Position numbers and translations under genes: made by a program. A stretch of 64,000 nt of DNA, taken from NCBI GenBank assembly GCA_036346205.1, contig JARFJB010001662.1, forward strand, positions 961,501-1,025,500. Reading direction: 5' to 3'. Each line of letters starts with the position of its first letter. The first letter of the stretch is position 1. Under the pieces are notes generated by a model. That model searched no databases. It was not told where the DNA came from and saw only the letters and a list, made by a program, of their open reading frames with translations. The stretch comes from Vesta saturnalis. Lineage: Eukaryota > Arthropoda > Insecta > Coleoptera > Lampyridae. Below, one piece after another: positions 36,139-47,429 of the stretch.

Positions 36139-37300
36139 GGCATTTTCAGGTGACGTCACAACGTGTGGCCTTGCCTGATGGTGGACTTTAACACACGTTC
36201 TTATGACATATGGTGGTTTTGTGACAATTTCATCGAAAATCGTAGACGGTGAAAATGTTTATGTGCTAATACTTCTAGATAAGGATTGTATTGATACGAT
36301 TCACCAGAAATACATGAATGAAGTGAACAGTTACCCTACATAATACAGAAAAGCTCGTGCGATTTTTAGGTTAGTTATGATCAAACTCGTCAAATTAAAG
36401 AATCACATTCAAGATAAGGCTACTTGGCAATGATATGTTAAAATATGCATGTTATAGATTCGTTACTACACTGGAATCCCAAGCTATAAAGCTCTCAATA
36501 TAATATTTACAAAATTAATATCAAAATAGCACCACAAGCAGTTATTACAGATAAGTTCCATCAATTTTTGACAGTGTAAATAAAATAAAACTAATGTTAA
36601 ATTTAGATTTTGCTTTGTTTTCTTATACATTTCATGTTAGTATCCAAACTATTTCTAGAATTTTCTACTCGACACTAAATGTAATGTACTTTCGACTATG
36701 TAAATTTATTCTATGGCCTTAAAGAGACAAATTAATAAAAGCAATGCCACCTTGTTTTAAACAGGCATTTGGCAATAGAATTACCATAATTATAGATTTC
36801 TTTGAAATTTAATTGCAAAAGACAAAAACATTGGAAATGAAGTGCACAACGTGGTCTACCTATAAACATCAGTACACTATCAAAGTTGTGATAGGGATAA
36901 CACCAGCAGGCTCGATGTCTTATAATTTACAAGCAGAAGGAGGAATCACTTAAATCCAATTGTTATGGAATTTACCAAACTTCACATGGGCTTTACTTTA
37001 TTAAAGCAAGTAACAAAATACTTACAAATTTCTGTTGCAACGTCGTAAAGGCACGAATACGTGTTCATAAAATCTAACCCAACTATAATATAAACTAATA
37101 ATGTTCACGAATTAACTATGAAATATCTTAACACTATATACTAACATTACAATAAGTAAATTATCACGGTTTTTTTCTGGAGAAAACACTCAAAAATCAC
37201 AGCAAAAGACGTAGGTTCCTATGAAACGCTAACACAAGTTGTCCAAGATAAGCTGTTAGAGACGGAGCTTGTGACGTCGTGTGACGTACTTGAAAATGCC
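36139..37300 (+). mobile_element. DDE_Tnp_4-type element (ISL2EU/Harbinger-like) with GGCATTTTC ends
   Basis: The left end GGCATTTTCAGGTGACGTCA and the right end, reverse-complemented, GGCATTTTCAAGTACGTCAC are inverted repeats flanked by TA on both sides; length 1162 bp. Plus-strand coding remnants at 36744-36955 read FKQAFGNRITIIIDFFEI (first catalytic Asp in IID), a stop, then TTWSTYKHQYTIKVVIGITP. The WSxYKHxxTxKxLIGITP pattern is typical of DDE_Tnp_4 transposases of animals. The rest of the gene is unreadable. The terminal repeats each carry ACGTCAC. Confidence 0.85.
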
Positions 37301-37443
37301 TAATATAATCATTAAATTAATAAGAAAATGTGTATACACATTTTGTAAAGAAAATGTAATTTTACATAACTTTTCCTAATAAAGTTTCTTAATGTAAAGT
37401 GAAATAAGTGTAAAATTAAATAAATATAATAGAAAATGCATAA

Positions 37444-38403
37444 ACTGTATTATCGATAATTTTATAGAGACGGGTGGCTTTGTAATTTTTTTTGTCATCT
37501 GCATGTCTATCTGACATGTAGTTTTGCTATGTTGCCTGTTTTCGTAACTAACTTATAAATTAATTAATTATTCTAAGCATGTCTGATGTGGAACACTATA
37601 GAACCTTCCAACCTACAAAATGGAAATTAAAGAAAACAAATAATTTAACATTTTTCTGGGATAATTATGCAACCTCGTTTATAACAAGTTCATAACGAAA
37701 ATAGGCAACAATGTAAAACCAAAAACAATAACCTATGTCAAACAAACGTTTTAAACCTCATTTTAGACAGAGGTTAATAGACATATAGATGCTAAGTTTT
37801 ATAATACTTTGTAGAAGGTTCTTACGGAAAGAAAAGTTAAAAAAATTGCGTAGAAAATTGAAAAATTTAAGAAAACTTAACGACTATTTAAACTTTGACA
37901 GTTTGCGCGCCCCAAATGTCATTTATCATCTACATCGGTCGGGATTTATCGATCGAGGGTAAGTTCTTTGTGAAGTGTAGGTATCCAATAAGAATGGGTT
38001 TTTCGAAGTTCCACCACTAAGAGGTTGAAATGGGGTGTTGAATATTGTGAAACTTTTTATTCTATGGGTCGATTGAGTCGAAAATTGGTAAACATACTCT
38101 TCAATTAAAATTATGAGACGCGTATATCACAAAATTTAAATATTGCCCCCCCCCCTCACCATTATAAGATCGCAGCAACGCGCGACGGGTACGGTTAGTT
38201 TTAAGTATATTTTTTTAGGATAACTATGCAACGTCTTATACGTTCATAACGAAAACAGGCAACATTGTAAAAACAAAAACAATAATCTATGTCAGAATGA
38301 CGTTTGAAACTTCATGTCAGATAGAGATTAATAGAATAAATACACGTTAACTTAAAAATAATTCCAAAGCCGCCATTTTCTATAAGATATCGATAATACA
38401 GTT
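37444..38403. mobile_element. Foldback element with ~110-200-bp inverted arms
   Basis: actgtattatcgata at 37444 and its inverse ending at 38403 begin inverted arms that continue inward through gccgcc-like text, tctgacatg and atgttgcctgttttcgt. In addition, 37640-37790 and 38212-38335 are direct copies of each other (gcaac plus gttcataacgaaaa and ggcaac), so the element also contains an internal duplication. No coding sequence was seen. Confidence 0.75.
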
Positions 38404-38566
38404 TCACCATTTTGATTCGTATTTAATTAATTTTTAGACTTACGTTGCGTTATATTAAAAACTTTATACATAAAAGTTAAATAAAATTAAATTTTCTTTA
38501 AACTAGGTGAACGCTAGTGCATTACAGGACTTTCTTGTAAAATACTAAAAAATGTATGGGGTATTT

Positions 38567-38800
38567 TTATACCTTTGAAATTTTCAGCTGTTTTAGAAAT
38601 ATTTTATAAAAACCAAAAAGTGAGCCTAATAAACTCCCCCTCTTCGAGACATCCAGGCATCATGACCGATCTTGACCAAACTTGGCCAAAAGTTGTGAAA
38701 TGAGCTAATACGTCGATATAGTGATAGCGAAAAAAAAAGTCGATTGGATAACCTTCTATACCCACATATGTATATGTAGGTTGAAAGTTAAAAATAGATA
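38567..38800 (+). repeat. Interspersed repeat family R1, copy 2
   Basis: tttttatacctttgaaattt followed by ttcagctgttttagaaatat, then gatcttgaccaaacttggcc and ttctata...tatatgtaggttga. It is matched by 39930-40255 in the same orientation and by 33800-33958 inverted. Confidence 0.75.
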
Positions 38801-39533
38801 TCTCGTTTATCTTTCAAGATAACTATGGACTGTTTCATATCATTTTAAAGCAAATTTCGCTCCCTTTCAAATAAAGTAGGAGTATGTGTATGTTATACCT
38901 GCATTAATGTTTTCAATTTCCGCAAAAACCGTAAGTGGTGTTTAAATCAGGATAATCATTTCATTAGCGCAACTGAACTAAGTTTATTTCCGAAATCCCA
39001 AGTCTGTAACCAAAATAGTTAGAAAGTTGTAGCAATATCAATATTAAATATTTGAAAATTCATATCTCCTACACTAGTAGCTTTAGAGGAAGCAGAGTAG
39101 TTGCATTCATAAGAGTGACTGGTTGCCTAGAAAATATAAAAAAAAAAATGCTTGGAGAGAATTTTGAATAAATCAATTTCGAATAATTGCTTAAGTTAAA
39201 TGTGGCAAATTTATACCATAATTCATTAGGTAAAAAAATCTCTTTAAAGAACCTTTATTTAACTACGCATGTATGTGACTAACTGCGGCCATATTCAATT
39301 TTGAAGGTTTTAAAAAATTGCAAAAAATTGCATTTCATGCGAGTTATGGATGACCTGAATCTTCTATGTTAAAATTTGAAAATTTGACATCAAAATAACA
39401 CCCTTATTTTCACCCCCTGTATACTTATTGCATTTCAAAGCTTGTTTTGGCGACATAATTGTGTTGTAGGTCTTCATTCCAAATTTCATAAAAATCGCCC
39501 GTATAGTTTCGGCTGGCGAGTGACCACAGACAA

Positions 39534-39546
39534 ACACACACACACA

Positions 39547-39626
<80 letters not shown>

Positions 39627-39652
39627 CACACACCCACACGCACACACAGACA
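39534..39652. repeat. (ACGC)n / (AC)n microsatellite
   Basis: acac, then about 17 ACGC units, then AC units with two changes. It resembles the array at 17998-18400. The flanking text (ttcataaaaatcgcccgtat, ttggcgacat) is noncoding. Confidence 0.95.
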
Positions 39653-39929
39653 TTTTAAAAAATTTTATAAAATTTTGTTTTTTTTTCGGGTACAGGGAGT
39701 CGTAAAACATCAAAATAACGCAACTTATTTTTTTCGGTTTTTTTTCGACCGCAATACTTTCTTATTTAGCAAGAAAGTAAAAATAAATCGACACCTTTTC
39801 TTATAAAACTAATCGTTATTCAGATGAAAAGTTTTGAATTAACACTTAAATTAAAAATTAAGGATTTTTTTGCCTCGAAATTGCGCGTCGTATCAAAAAA
39901 TTGCATCAAATATAATTAATTGGTATGTC

Positions 39930-40260
39930 TAGGTATTTTTATACCTTTGAAATATGCAGTTGTTTTAGAAATATTTGAGAAAAACCAAAAAATTTCCTAA
40001 ATAAACTACCCTCTCCGCCACTGGGTTTATCCCAAACTTTAATCAGTTCCATGCGAAATGAAAACAAGCTTACTTACATAATTTTAAGTACGTAGGTGTT
40101 TTCGTTCTGAAGTTGTCGTGGATACTAACATACATCTTGGCGAAACTGGACCAAAAGTTGTAAAATGTGCTACTAAGTCGATTTAGCGATAGTGAAAAAG
40201 AAGTCGATTGTATAACCTTCTATACCTACATATGTATATGTAGGTTGGAAGGTAATAATT
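39930..40260 (+). repeat. Interspersed repeat family R1, copy 3
   Basis: Shares tttttatacctttgaaat...cagttgttttagaaatat and, from 40130, cttggcgaaactggaccaaa to tatatgtaggttgg with copy 2. An unshared ~90 bp sits between the two halves. Confidence 0.75.
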
Positions 40261-40479
40261 ATTATTAAAATTATTTCATTTCTTTTAATTTCCATTTTTT
40301 AGGTTGAAAGGTAGTGTGTTTTTCCACACCAGATATTTATGTTTAATGTTTGCAACCTACATACAGGGTGGATACTCTAAGTGGAATAAATTCTGTAACT
40401 CAAAGAGGTGAAGTCCGGAGCAAAATCATGATAGGCATTCTATATAATTGTTTGAGAAATTCGGACAGACTCTTGTCTA

Positions 40480-41440
40480 AAATTTGTTACATGATGCGCT
40501 AAGATTGTTTTTCTTATTATATTTCTGGTAATCACTTATTAGTCCAAGGGTCAACTGCATCAAAAACTTTGTACGTTTCAGGTCCACACAGAGGTTATTT
40601 GGTGAAAATATAATGTGAGAATTAATTCCTGCCATATTTAGTGAACATAGTATAACCATAGGCCAACGTCTTGTATATCGCGCACAATTGTGATTGTCTG
40701 ATAACTCATTAACAACATCAACACCACTTTTTGTTTCATAGTAAAATATTATTATACTAGGTTTAAAACTGTATCCAGTTCTAGGGTAAATTTAATCGTC
40801 AAAATGCATGCTGGAATCTAGTTGTATGTGGTACGTAAGACACCAGAGCGAACATACTTGACTTATCCGGACAGTTCTGTGTATTCACAAATTCTAAATC
40901 CAACTCCCTATTGTTTTTCGTATAGATCCAACAAGAGTTAAGCTGTGGTTTTAAAGAAGTTCATTTATTAAATCGTAAGATGTAAAACAGTTTTCTACAG
41001 TAATGTTTCTGCCTGTTGGTGGCTTAATCAGACGTAAAACAATACTTTTTGTGTAATTTCTTTGTTCAAATTCTCCTTCTGGTTGCTGACCTACATCAAC
41101 TTCCAAATTGTAAGTATAATACATTTTCGAATCTACCAACGCAAACATTTTAATCCCATAATTATTGGGTTTAGACGGTATATACTGCCTAAAGCTACAG
41201 CGGCCCTGGATCTTTCTAATTTTTCAATTGTTGTGTACCCACATGGAAGTTTCGTACAAATGAATCAAATATATCGCGTATGGCTGCCAGTTTATCATTT
41301 TCACGGCGTTGTTCTCTGGTGTTTTTATCATCAGTGCGAAATCGTTGCAAGGGCATTGTCAACCAACATAAACCTATTCCAGTTCCTTCACGACTCCAGA
41401 TTTCTTCTGTATGCCAGCTAAGTACAGTAGTCCGAACATA
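40480..41440 (-). pseudogene. piggyBac-type transposase remnant A (DDE_Tnp_1_7)
   Basis: Minus-strand pieces in family order: EIWSREGTGIGLCWLTMPLQ and DDKNTREQRRENDKLAAIR (about 41400-41290). Next is MFALVDSKMYYTYNLEVDVG followed by QPEGEFEQ and LRLIKPPTGRNITVENCFTS (41148-40951). Last is FYYETKSGVDVVNELSDNH to RRWPMVILCSLNMAGIN (about 40740-40620). These are the RF.LRFDD, VDxxTFYTCNLEVYVGxQP, GRNxTxDNWFTS and KGGVDxxDxM...RRWP motifs of piggyBac transposases. Catalytic Asp positions survive in ALVDS and GVDVV; in ENCFTS the usual Asp is Glu. Frame changes and stops make it inactive. Confidence 0.9.
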
Positions 41441-41754
41441 ACTTTAATTTCTGGAAGATTAGTGGCTTCTATATGCAGGCTGTTCATGCAAGGGCACGGA
41501 CTCGCTATATCTCGGAAACCATTAAAGTTGCAAATTCCGGAAAAAAATTAGCATAGGTAAAGTGACCATGAGTAAATGTTGCAAAACACTTTCAGCTTTC
41601 TAAATCTGCCGCTTGGTGGGAAAAATACCAGGGCCAAAGCAAAATAATAAACCCAAACCCTGAAAATTTTTTATTTTGAAGATACACAATAAGTAGTTAA
41701 ATACACCCTGAACATATAATTCCTTTAGTTCCCAACGCATTTCCCACACACTAT

Positions 41755-42960
41755 TTTTTTACGGATTTTGCAATTGTCCTTTAATTTATTGGCATATTTT
41801 TTAGTTTGGGACTGCCTTCGCTTGTTTGTTTTCAATCCATCTTGTTGATATGTAGTGGATTTTCTTGTATGTACTTACTCACTCCTGAGTTCATCGGCGA
41901 GTTTCAAAATACATTTTCGACGACTTGTGTTTGAGTTAGTACATAAATTGTAAATTATCCATGCATTTACTGCTGCTAAATCAAGTTTGTTGGAAAATAT
42001 CTGTAGATGCCACCTCCTGGAAGACGATTTGGTTGTATAATTCCTTGCCATTTGATCAAAAAATTTACTCCACATTTGGTTTTGTTGTAGAATACAAATC
42101 ATTTGTCGATTTTTTTATAGCAGCTGCTAAAATCTTCTACTTGGGTTCACAGTTCCAACGTGATTTGAAAACCTTTTTAAACTTTTGGCTCAACTTGAGA
42201 GATGTTAATTCCCTACATTTATGCGTTTTTCCAATTCATCACAATATGTTCAGTTAATACGTTTTAGATTGTCTAATTTCTTGTCAATAGTAATTTGGAC
42301 ATCTTTTTTTTTTTCAACTCACCTTTAAATTTATACCAAATTTATCGATTTATCGGTGAATGTCATCTGGTTTGAAATATTTTCACATTGTTTTTTGTCT
42401 AATTTATATCATGAATTTACTGCTGTAAATTCCATTTTGAATGAACTACAGATTTTTAAACGATTTGGTTGTATAATTCCTTGCCATTTGATCAAAAAAA
42501 TTGGTTTGTTTGGTTGAATTTATCTCTGTAAATTGTACCATAAAAGAAATTAGGCCCCCCTGTTTTGTTCCACAATTAATCTACTGGAAAGTTTTTAGCA
42601 CCATAGATTCCACCAGCGTACAATCAATATATAAACGTGTCTATTTTTTCCAAAGAAGTTGTCCATGGACTGCCACCCAATTGTCTACTTGCTTCAGCTT
42701 CAGTACACTACCTAATATTACGCATTATGGAATTGTCAATAAAAACCTCTAAGAACTTGCATAAGAATTATCAACGTTTCGTTTAGATATCCGGTTAGCG
42801 TAGCTTCTTCTCTAAATATGTTATGACGAGATATACGTCCACAACCGTTATTCAAATCACTCAGAATTCTCCATTTATACCGTCAACTGCATCACATTCT
42901 ACACTAATGTTTAATCTTCCCGGAAAACTGGATACATGCTCATCTTCGCCACTACTCGTC
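41755..42960 (-). pseudogene. piggyBac-type transposase remnant B (C-terminal part and flanks)
   Basis: The frame 42102-41875 reads RRWHLQIFSNKLDLAAVNAW followed by IIYNLC and SRRKCILKLADELRSE. This is the end of a piggyBac transposase, just after the position of the third catalytic Asp. It cannot belong to remnant A, which has its own copy of this region. A ~95-bp direct duplication (41965-42060 and 42415-42505, sharing gatttggttgtataattcct) includes the RRW segment. Near 42880-42980 an acidic stretch could be N-terminal. About 300 bp of unassigned DNA (41465-41720) separates A from B. Confidence 0.75.
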
Positions 42961-44790
42961 CTCACACTGCATCTTCAAAAACGTAGTACTTAACGTAAAG
43001 TACCTAACTGAAGTTGTTGATTCAATCTGTATGAGTATACTTACTAATTTTTCAAAACTTCTAGGAAGTGGGTAGTTATTGAAAACATCATTATTGAAAA
43101 CTGTTTCACTTCATGGAATGTTAATTAGCGGTTAATATGAATGTTGAGAAATTTGTCTAAGCATGCAGATTAGGAAGTAATTGTGCGGTCATAATCACAA
43201 CCGTATTAAAATGTAATTATGATTAGCAAAGCAAATATATGCACAATGCAAACAAAATTCCTAAGAAATTATAACATTAGTTACTTTCAGGAAGAGTAAT
43301 AAAATTTTGTTAAAATTGGAACGATAGAGAAAAAGTTTAAAGCGTATTAAAGTTGAGATCGGTCATTTCGACCGCAACCGTACTTCTAGTGTTAAACATT
43401 TATTAATGTGCATGTGAAATTCATATGCAGTTTTGTACTTCAATCAATGTAGGGTAGGCCATGTCTTTTCAACGAAGGTAAGGAAATTGTAGTGATACTG
43501 TGTGTTTTTTATCAACAGTTAGCGTTGTACGCTCTAATTTACATAGATTGTCTTATTACCCAAGGATGAAAGCATTTGATATGTTTCGAAATTTAGATTC
43601 GTTCAGTGTTCTCAAGAGTCTTGTTGTACGCATACGTCCAGAACCTATGCTGTAAGGTACACTCAGAAATTCTGGATTTATACGTCAAGCTCTGGCAAGA
43701 CAAATTACAAAGTTGACTCCTGCACGCGGATACATGTTCTCGCAAGGTTAGACAGTGCGTGTTTAAACTTGCCACTTACGTAAAATATTAGCATAAAATT
43801 GATATTCATCTGTGATCTGTGAGTTTAAACTCTGGAGGGATAGTTCAGTAAACATCATTATCGCTAAATTTTCGAATTCTTGGATGTTATTCGTACAGTA
43901 TGACATGTCTAGACGATTGTCTAGAGTCGTTAGAAGTGTTTGCTGTTAATCTTACTTTCAAAGATGATGATTCCAAATAGATAATCACTGAGATTAAAAC
44001 TACATTTTAATGTCTGAAGAAATATAATAGTCTTTTGGATTAGTAATTAATTTATTTAAATTGACGATAAAAGACAGTTTAAAGACATTAAAGATAAAAT
44101 CATTTGACCACGTATAGTGTTAATATCATTATTTAATCATTGATTCATAATCAGTTAATGACTTAAACAATGTAGGTAGCCATACTTTTCAACGTAAGAA
44201 ATAGAGATACATTTTTTAGACATTACGTTACTATTCAGTGTTATTCAACAACATTCATTGTAGAGAATTGTTTCAGTGCTTTAGAGTTTCTTGTGATCTC
44301 AGAACAAGCCCAAATTGGTTCAACATGTTGCAAATCGTAATTCAAGGACAGAGCGATTAGGCTTCAAGTAGAATGACCTGTCCTTAACTTCTTCACTTTA
44401 ACAGTCCCTTGAGCATAAGAATGATTATCAGTGTCTGTAACTTTGTGCATTATTCGTTATTACAACGGCTAATTGTGCTCTGAATTTATTTTATGATAAC
44501 ATCTAACGGTCTAGTCTTAGTGCTGTGATATCTACTGTTCAGCTTTCCAAATCACATACATCAGTATCAGACAAACTCACTTGTTGTACCAAACAGTTTG
44601 ACTGCAATCCACTATTTTTCTACACGGCTTCTAAGCTCTGGAATGATCATCCTAGTATCCTGCTTTCTCACTTATGATATGATAAAATTTAAGGTAGCTG
44701 TTCATAGAATCATTGTAATTACGCATTATCCCTCTATTACCATCCTTCTAAGTGCTGAGTGCTTTAGCACGATAGCCAAATTTAGCACTG
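42961..44790. other. Noncoding DNA
   Basis: Near 43350-43400 the text atcggtcatttcgaccgcaa followed by cttctagtgttaa resembles the outer region of some piggyBac elements, so the 5' end of a remnant may lie here. Otherwise nothing was recognised. Confidence 0.35.
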
Positions 44791-44799
44791 TTCAGTCCC

Positions 44800-45640
44800 A
44801 ATCATAAAAAATCTGAGGAATGTGTTTGTTCTCACACATTGCAAATTTTCTTCTAGCTGCACTTATTGGCTGCACTCCTACCATTTTCCCTTTTCGTATA
44901 ACTAAACGTTTGAATTTAGGAGTTGTTTCATGGTGCTTAAAAGAAATATGCCACCCTGATATAAGGAAATTATTACTTTTAACACACTTTTACCTGTTTT
45001 TTTAAGAAAACGGTAGTTGCTGGGTAAAAGGTTATTGAATCATTATTAAAGATGTGTCAAGATTTCATTAGAAAATGATTTCCATTCTTCCTTTAAATCA
45101 TCAAGTTCTTTCTTCGTAGGAACATTGAGTTTAAGCACACGCCGGACTTCCACTTGCTTCACCATTATATACTCAAGTAGATTCAGTAGCAATATTGGAC
45201 ATATGTGTAGGCTGGCTTATGGTTAAAGTATCGACGTTGTCTCCTTGAAGTGAAAGCAGTATCTCAGAATTTGGATTTTCTTTACACGCTATTTCATAAA
45301 GCCTGAATTTCATATCAAGAGATGTGTTCATACAAGAAATAATATTTTATTTTTTTTTTGCTACAGCAGCCTGATGCAGGTATTCCATGTATCCCACAAA
45401 ACAACTGTATTTGCAAGACATCACATGAACTATGTATGTAAGATCTTTACCTTTAGAAGAGGTTATGCTAAACTGCAAGTTACCTCTTTTGACAATACTT
45501 GACGGTAAAACATCTGAGTGTAATGTAACTTTGTGGACTTTGATACTCTGTTTAATATCACATTTAAAAGGCTTTGTTTATAGTAACATTCTAAACTATT
45601 TATTATAAAATCAAACAACTGCGTTAAGTTAAAGGCTTTA
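44800..45640 (-). pseudogene. MULE-type transposase, C-terminal part with SWIM-like zinc finger
   Basis: Minus-strand text AFNLTQLFDFIINSLECYYK then LLNVILNRV (45635-45540) matches the helical segment after the catalytic core of insect MULE transposases. It is followed, in a broken frame near 45420-45350, by CSLA...YSCFVGYMEYLHQAAVAKK, a degraded SWIM zinc finger (normally CxC and CKHQAA). Around 44950-44830 a basic tail (VGVQPISAARRKFAM-like) is visible. The gene is separated from its catalytic half (48780-49840) by two inserted DNA transposons. Confidence 0.7.
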
Positions 45641-45701
45641 TGCTCGGACCTGTCGATTTTTATTTTCAATTTAGAATGTTTTTACGTAAAAGTCAAATAT
45701 A

Positions 45702-47066
45702 CAGGGCGTGTCAAGAAAAAGATATGAAGTCATCGATATTTTTTTTAAATGTCAACCCCATTTTTATTGCAGAATTAGAAAGGGTGCATCTTTTTACGTA
45801 CGGAAAGGTAAATATGGATGATGTTAATACAGGGTGTCCCAAACTTTCGTCCGCGGGCGATATCTCTCTTATTTGATGGAACAGGAAAACAAAATTTTGA
45901 AGTGTAGTAGGAAAAACTGAGATTTATACCGGGTGTTTCATTTATACAGGGTGAACGAAACATGGATTTTTTAATGGGACACTCTGTATGTTATTTCTAG
46001 TTTGGATTCAGCTCACTTCGGTCATTCTTTCAATATAAGGTTTGATTATGTTAGATAGGGTAGTTTAGAGTATGTGGTCTTTTTGTGGAAAAAATTGTAC
46101 CTAAATGGATACCATGTATCATTTCTAATAAGAAATGTTCAAATGATTTCTTTAATAAAATATATTTTGAAATACAAACAATTTTTTAAGGTTTGGCCTA
46201 ATTTAATTTTAAAATGATTCCACTAATTTAAATTAAATGTTCGAAATGAGCACCGTTAACAATCTGACAATAGACGATTAACAAATGATTTCTTGGCGAA
46301 TTCGTGCTTTTAAATCTACTAAATCAGCCGGTCGCGTCGCGTGCTCTTTACTCTTTAAGTATATCCACAAGAAGTAATCAACAGGATTTAAATCTGGCGA
46401 TCTGGCTAGCCACTCAATTGTCCCTTCTCTGCTAGTCCGACGATTTTGAAAAACTTCATCCAAATAAGTGCGAACAGGTAAAGCGTAGCGTGGCGGCGCT
46501 CGATCTTGTTGAAAAAAGAGGTCACGGTGGTGCATATCGGGTCCTCTAAATCTGGATACAACGTTATTAGAACGGAGGTGAGGTCATTTTGAAGAAAGTC
46601 TAAATGTCTGCTTACCATTCCATTGCTAATAGACGGTCAATCAGGGTAAGTTGCATTAAACAACGCAACCACTTCTGATTGAGTGCGACCCAAGCATGCA
46701 CAGGATTTCAATTCACGTTCGCTTAATTTCCTCAGCTTCCATAAAATAACGGTAAAGTAGTTACTAGATATACTCACGATAAAAGTGCCGTCGCTTATCA
46801 AAAAACTAAACACAAGTTGCTAACGTGCAAATAATATTAAGAAATGTACAATTTAACGTTTTCTTACATTGACAATGAAATTTTCTCATTTTTAATGCTT
46901 ACTATAATTTTTATTCAATATTTTCTTATGTAACCATCATCCATATTTACCTATTGTCGGACATAAAAATACGTACCCTTATTAATTCTGCAATAAAAAA
47001 TGGAGGTTGATATTTAAAAAATGTCAATGACGTCATATATTTTCTTATTTTTCTTGACACACCCTG
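45702..47066 (-). mobile_element. IS630-type element with ~120-bp inverted repeats and TA duplication
   Basis: The left end CAGGGCGTGTCAAGAAAAA and the right end, reverse-complemented, CAGGGTGTGTCAAGAAAAA start inverted arms. The arms stay alignable through attgcagaatta and gtaaatatggatgatg, with TA on both sides (45700-45701 and 47067-47068). It is inserted in a MULE gene. It carries a broken transposase and, at 45835-45990, extra CAGGGTGTCCC/CAGGGTGAACG end-like pieces that suggest older nested insertions. Confidence 0.88.
46200..46860 (-). pseudogene. IS630-type transposase inside 45702-47066
   Basis: The frame 46535-46278 has DLFFQQDRAPPRYALPVRTY (second Asp; GAPPHY degraded to RAPPRY), then LARSPDLNPVDYFLWIYLK (third Asp) and ATRPADLVDLKARIRQEI. 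An overlapping frame (46618-46406) carries the preceding text. It is the same family as 18410-19560, and the 3' flank is nearly identical to that copy. Only the C-terminal third is readable, so the copy is internally deleted and inactive. Confidence 0.85.
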
Positions 47067-47429
47067 TATATATCACTTTTACGTAAAAAAATTCTAAATT
47101 GAAAAGTAAAATCGACGGATCCGAGCGTTTCCTTCCTAAACTCCCATTCGAATTTTAATGGAATTTATCCGCTACTTTACGAACGCACTGTATCTTTAAG
47201 CAACCTAAATGTAACCTCAATGTAATTATTTGTATTTGTTCTCCGAATCATCAAGTTGCGTCTGTAAAATAAGCACCATAACTCAATCCGTTTTAGTTAT
47301 GACGCTACGAGCCCCGGCTCATAATAGCTATTAGGTTATTAGGTATAAATAAATTGATCTCTATTGTAAAGTTAATTTATCAATCAATTCTTATAATTTC
47401 TATAATTTATTGTTTTTTTTTACTTAAAA

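Larger units (their letters stand above)
45640..47192. mobile_element. Outer inverted repeats enclosing the IS630-type element
   Basis: Outside the TA-flanked element at 45702-47066, a further ~60 bp on each side are inverted copies (tttttattttcaatttagaa and ttttacgtaaaagt). On the right the segment continues to an end tacgaacgcactgta at 47192, matching the repeat at 17938-17996. On the left it stops at 45640, against MULE coding sequence. Either the real element is larger and lost its left tip, or the inner element inserted into one with matching arms. Confidence 0.6.
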
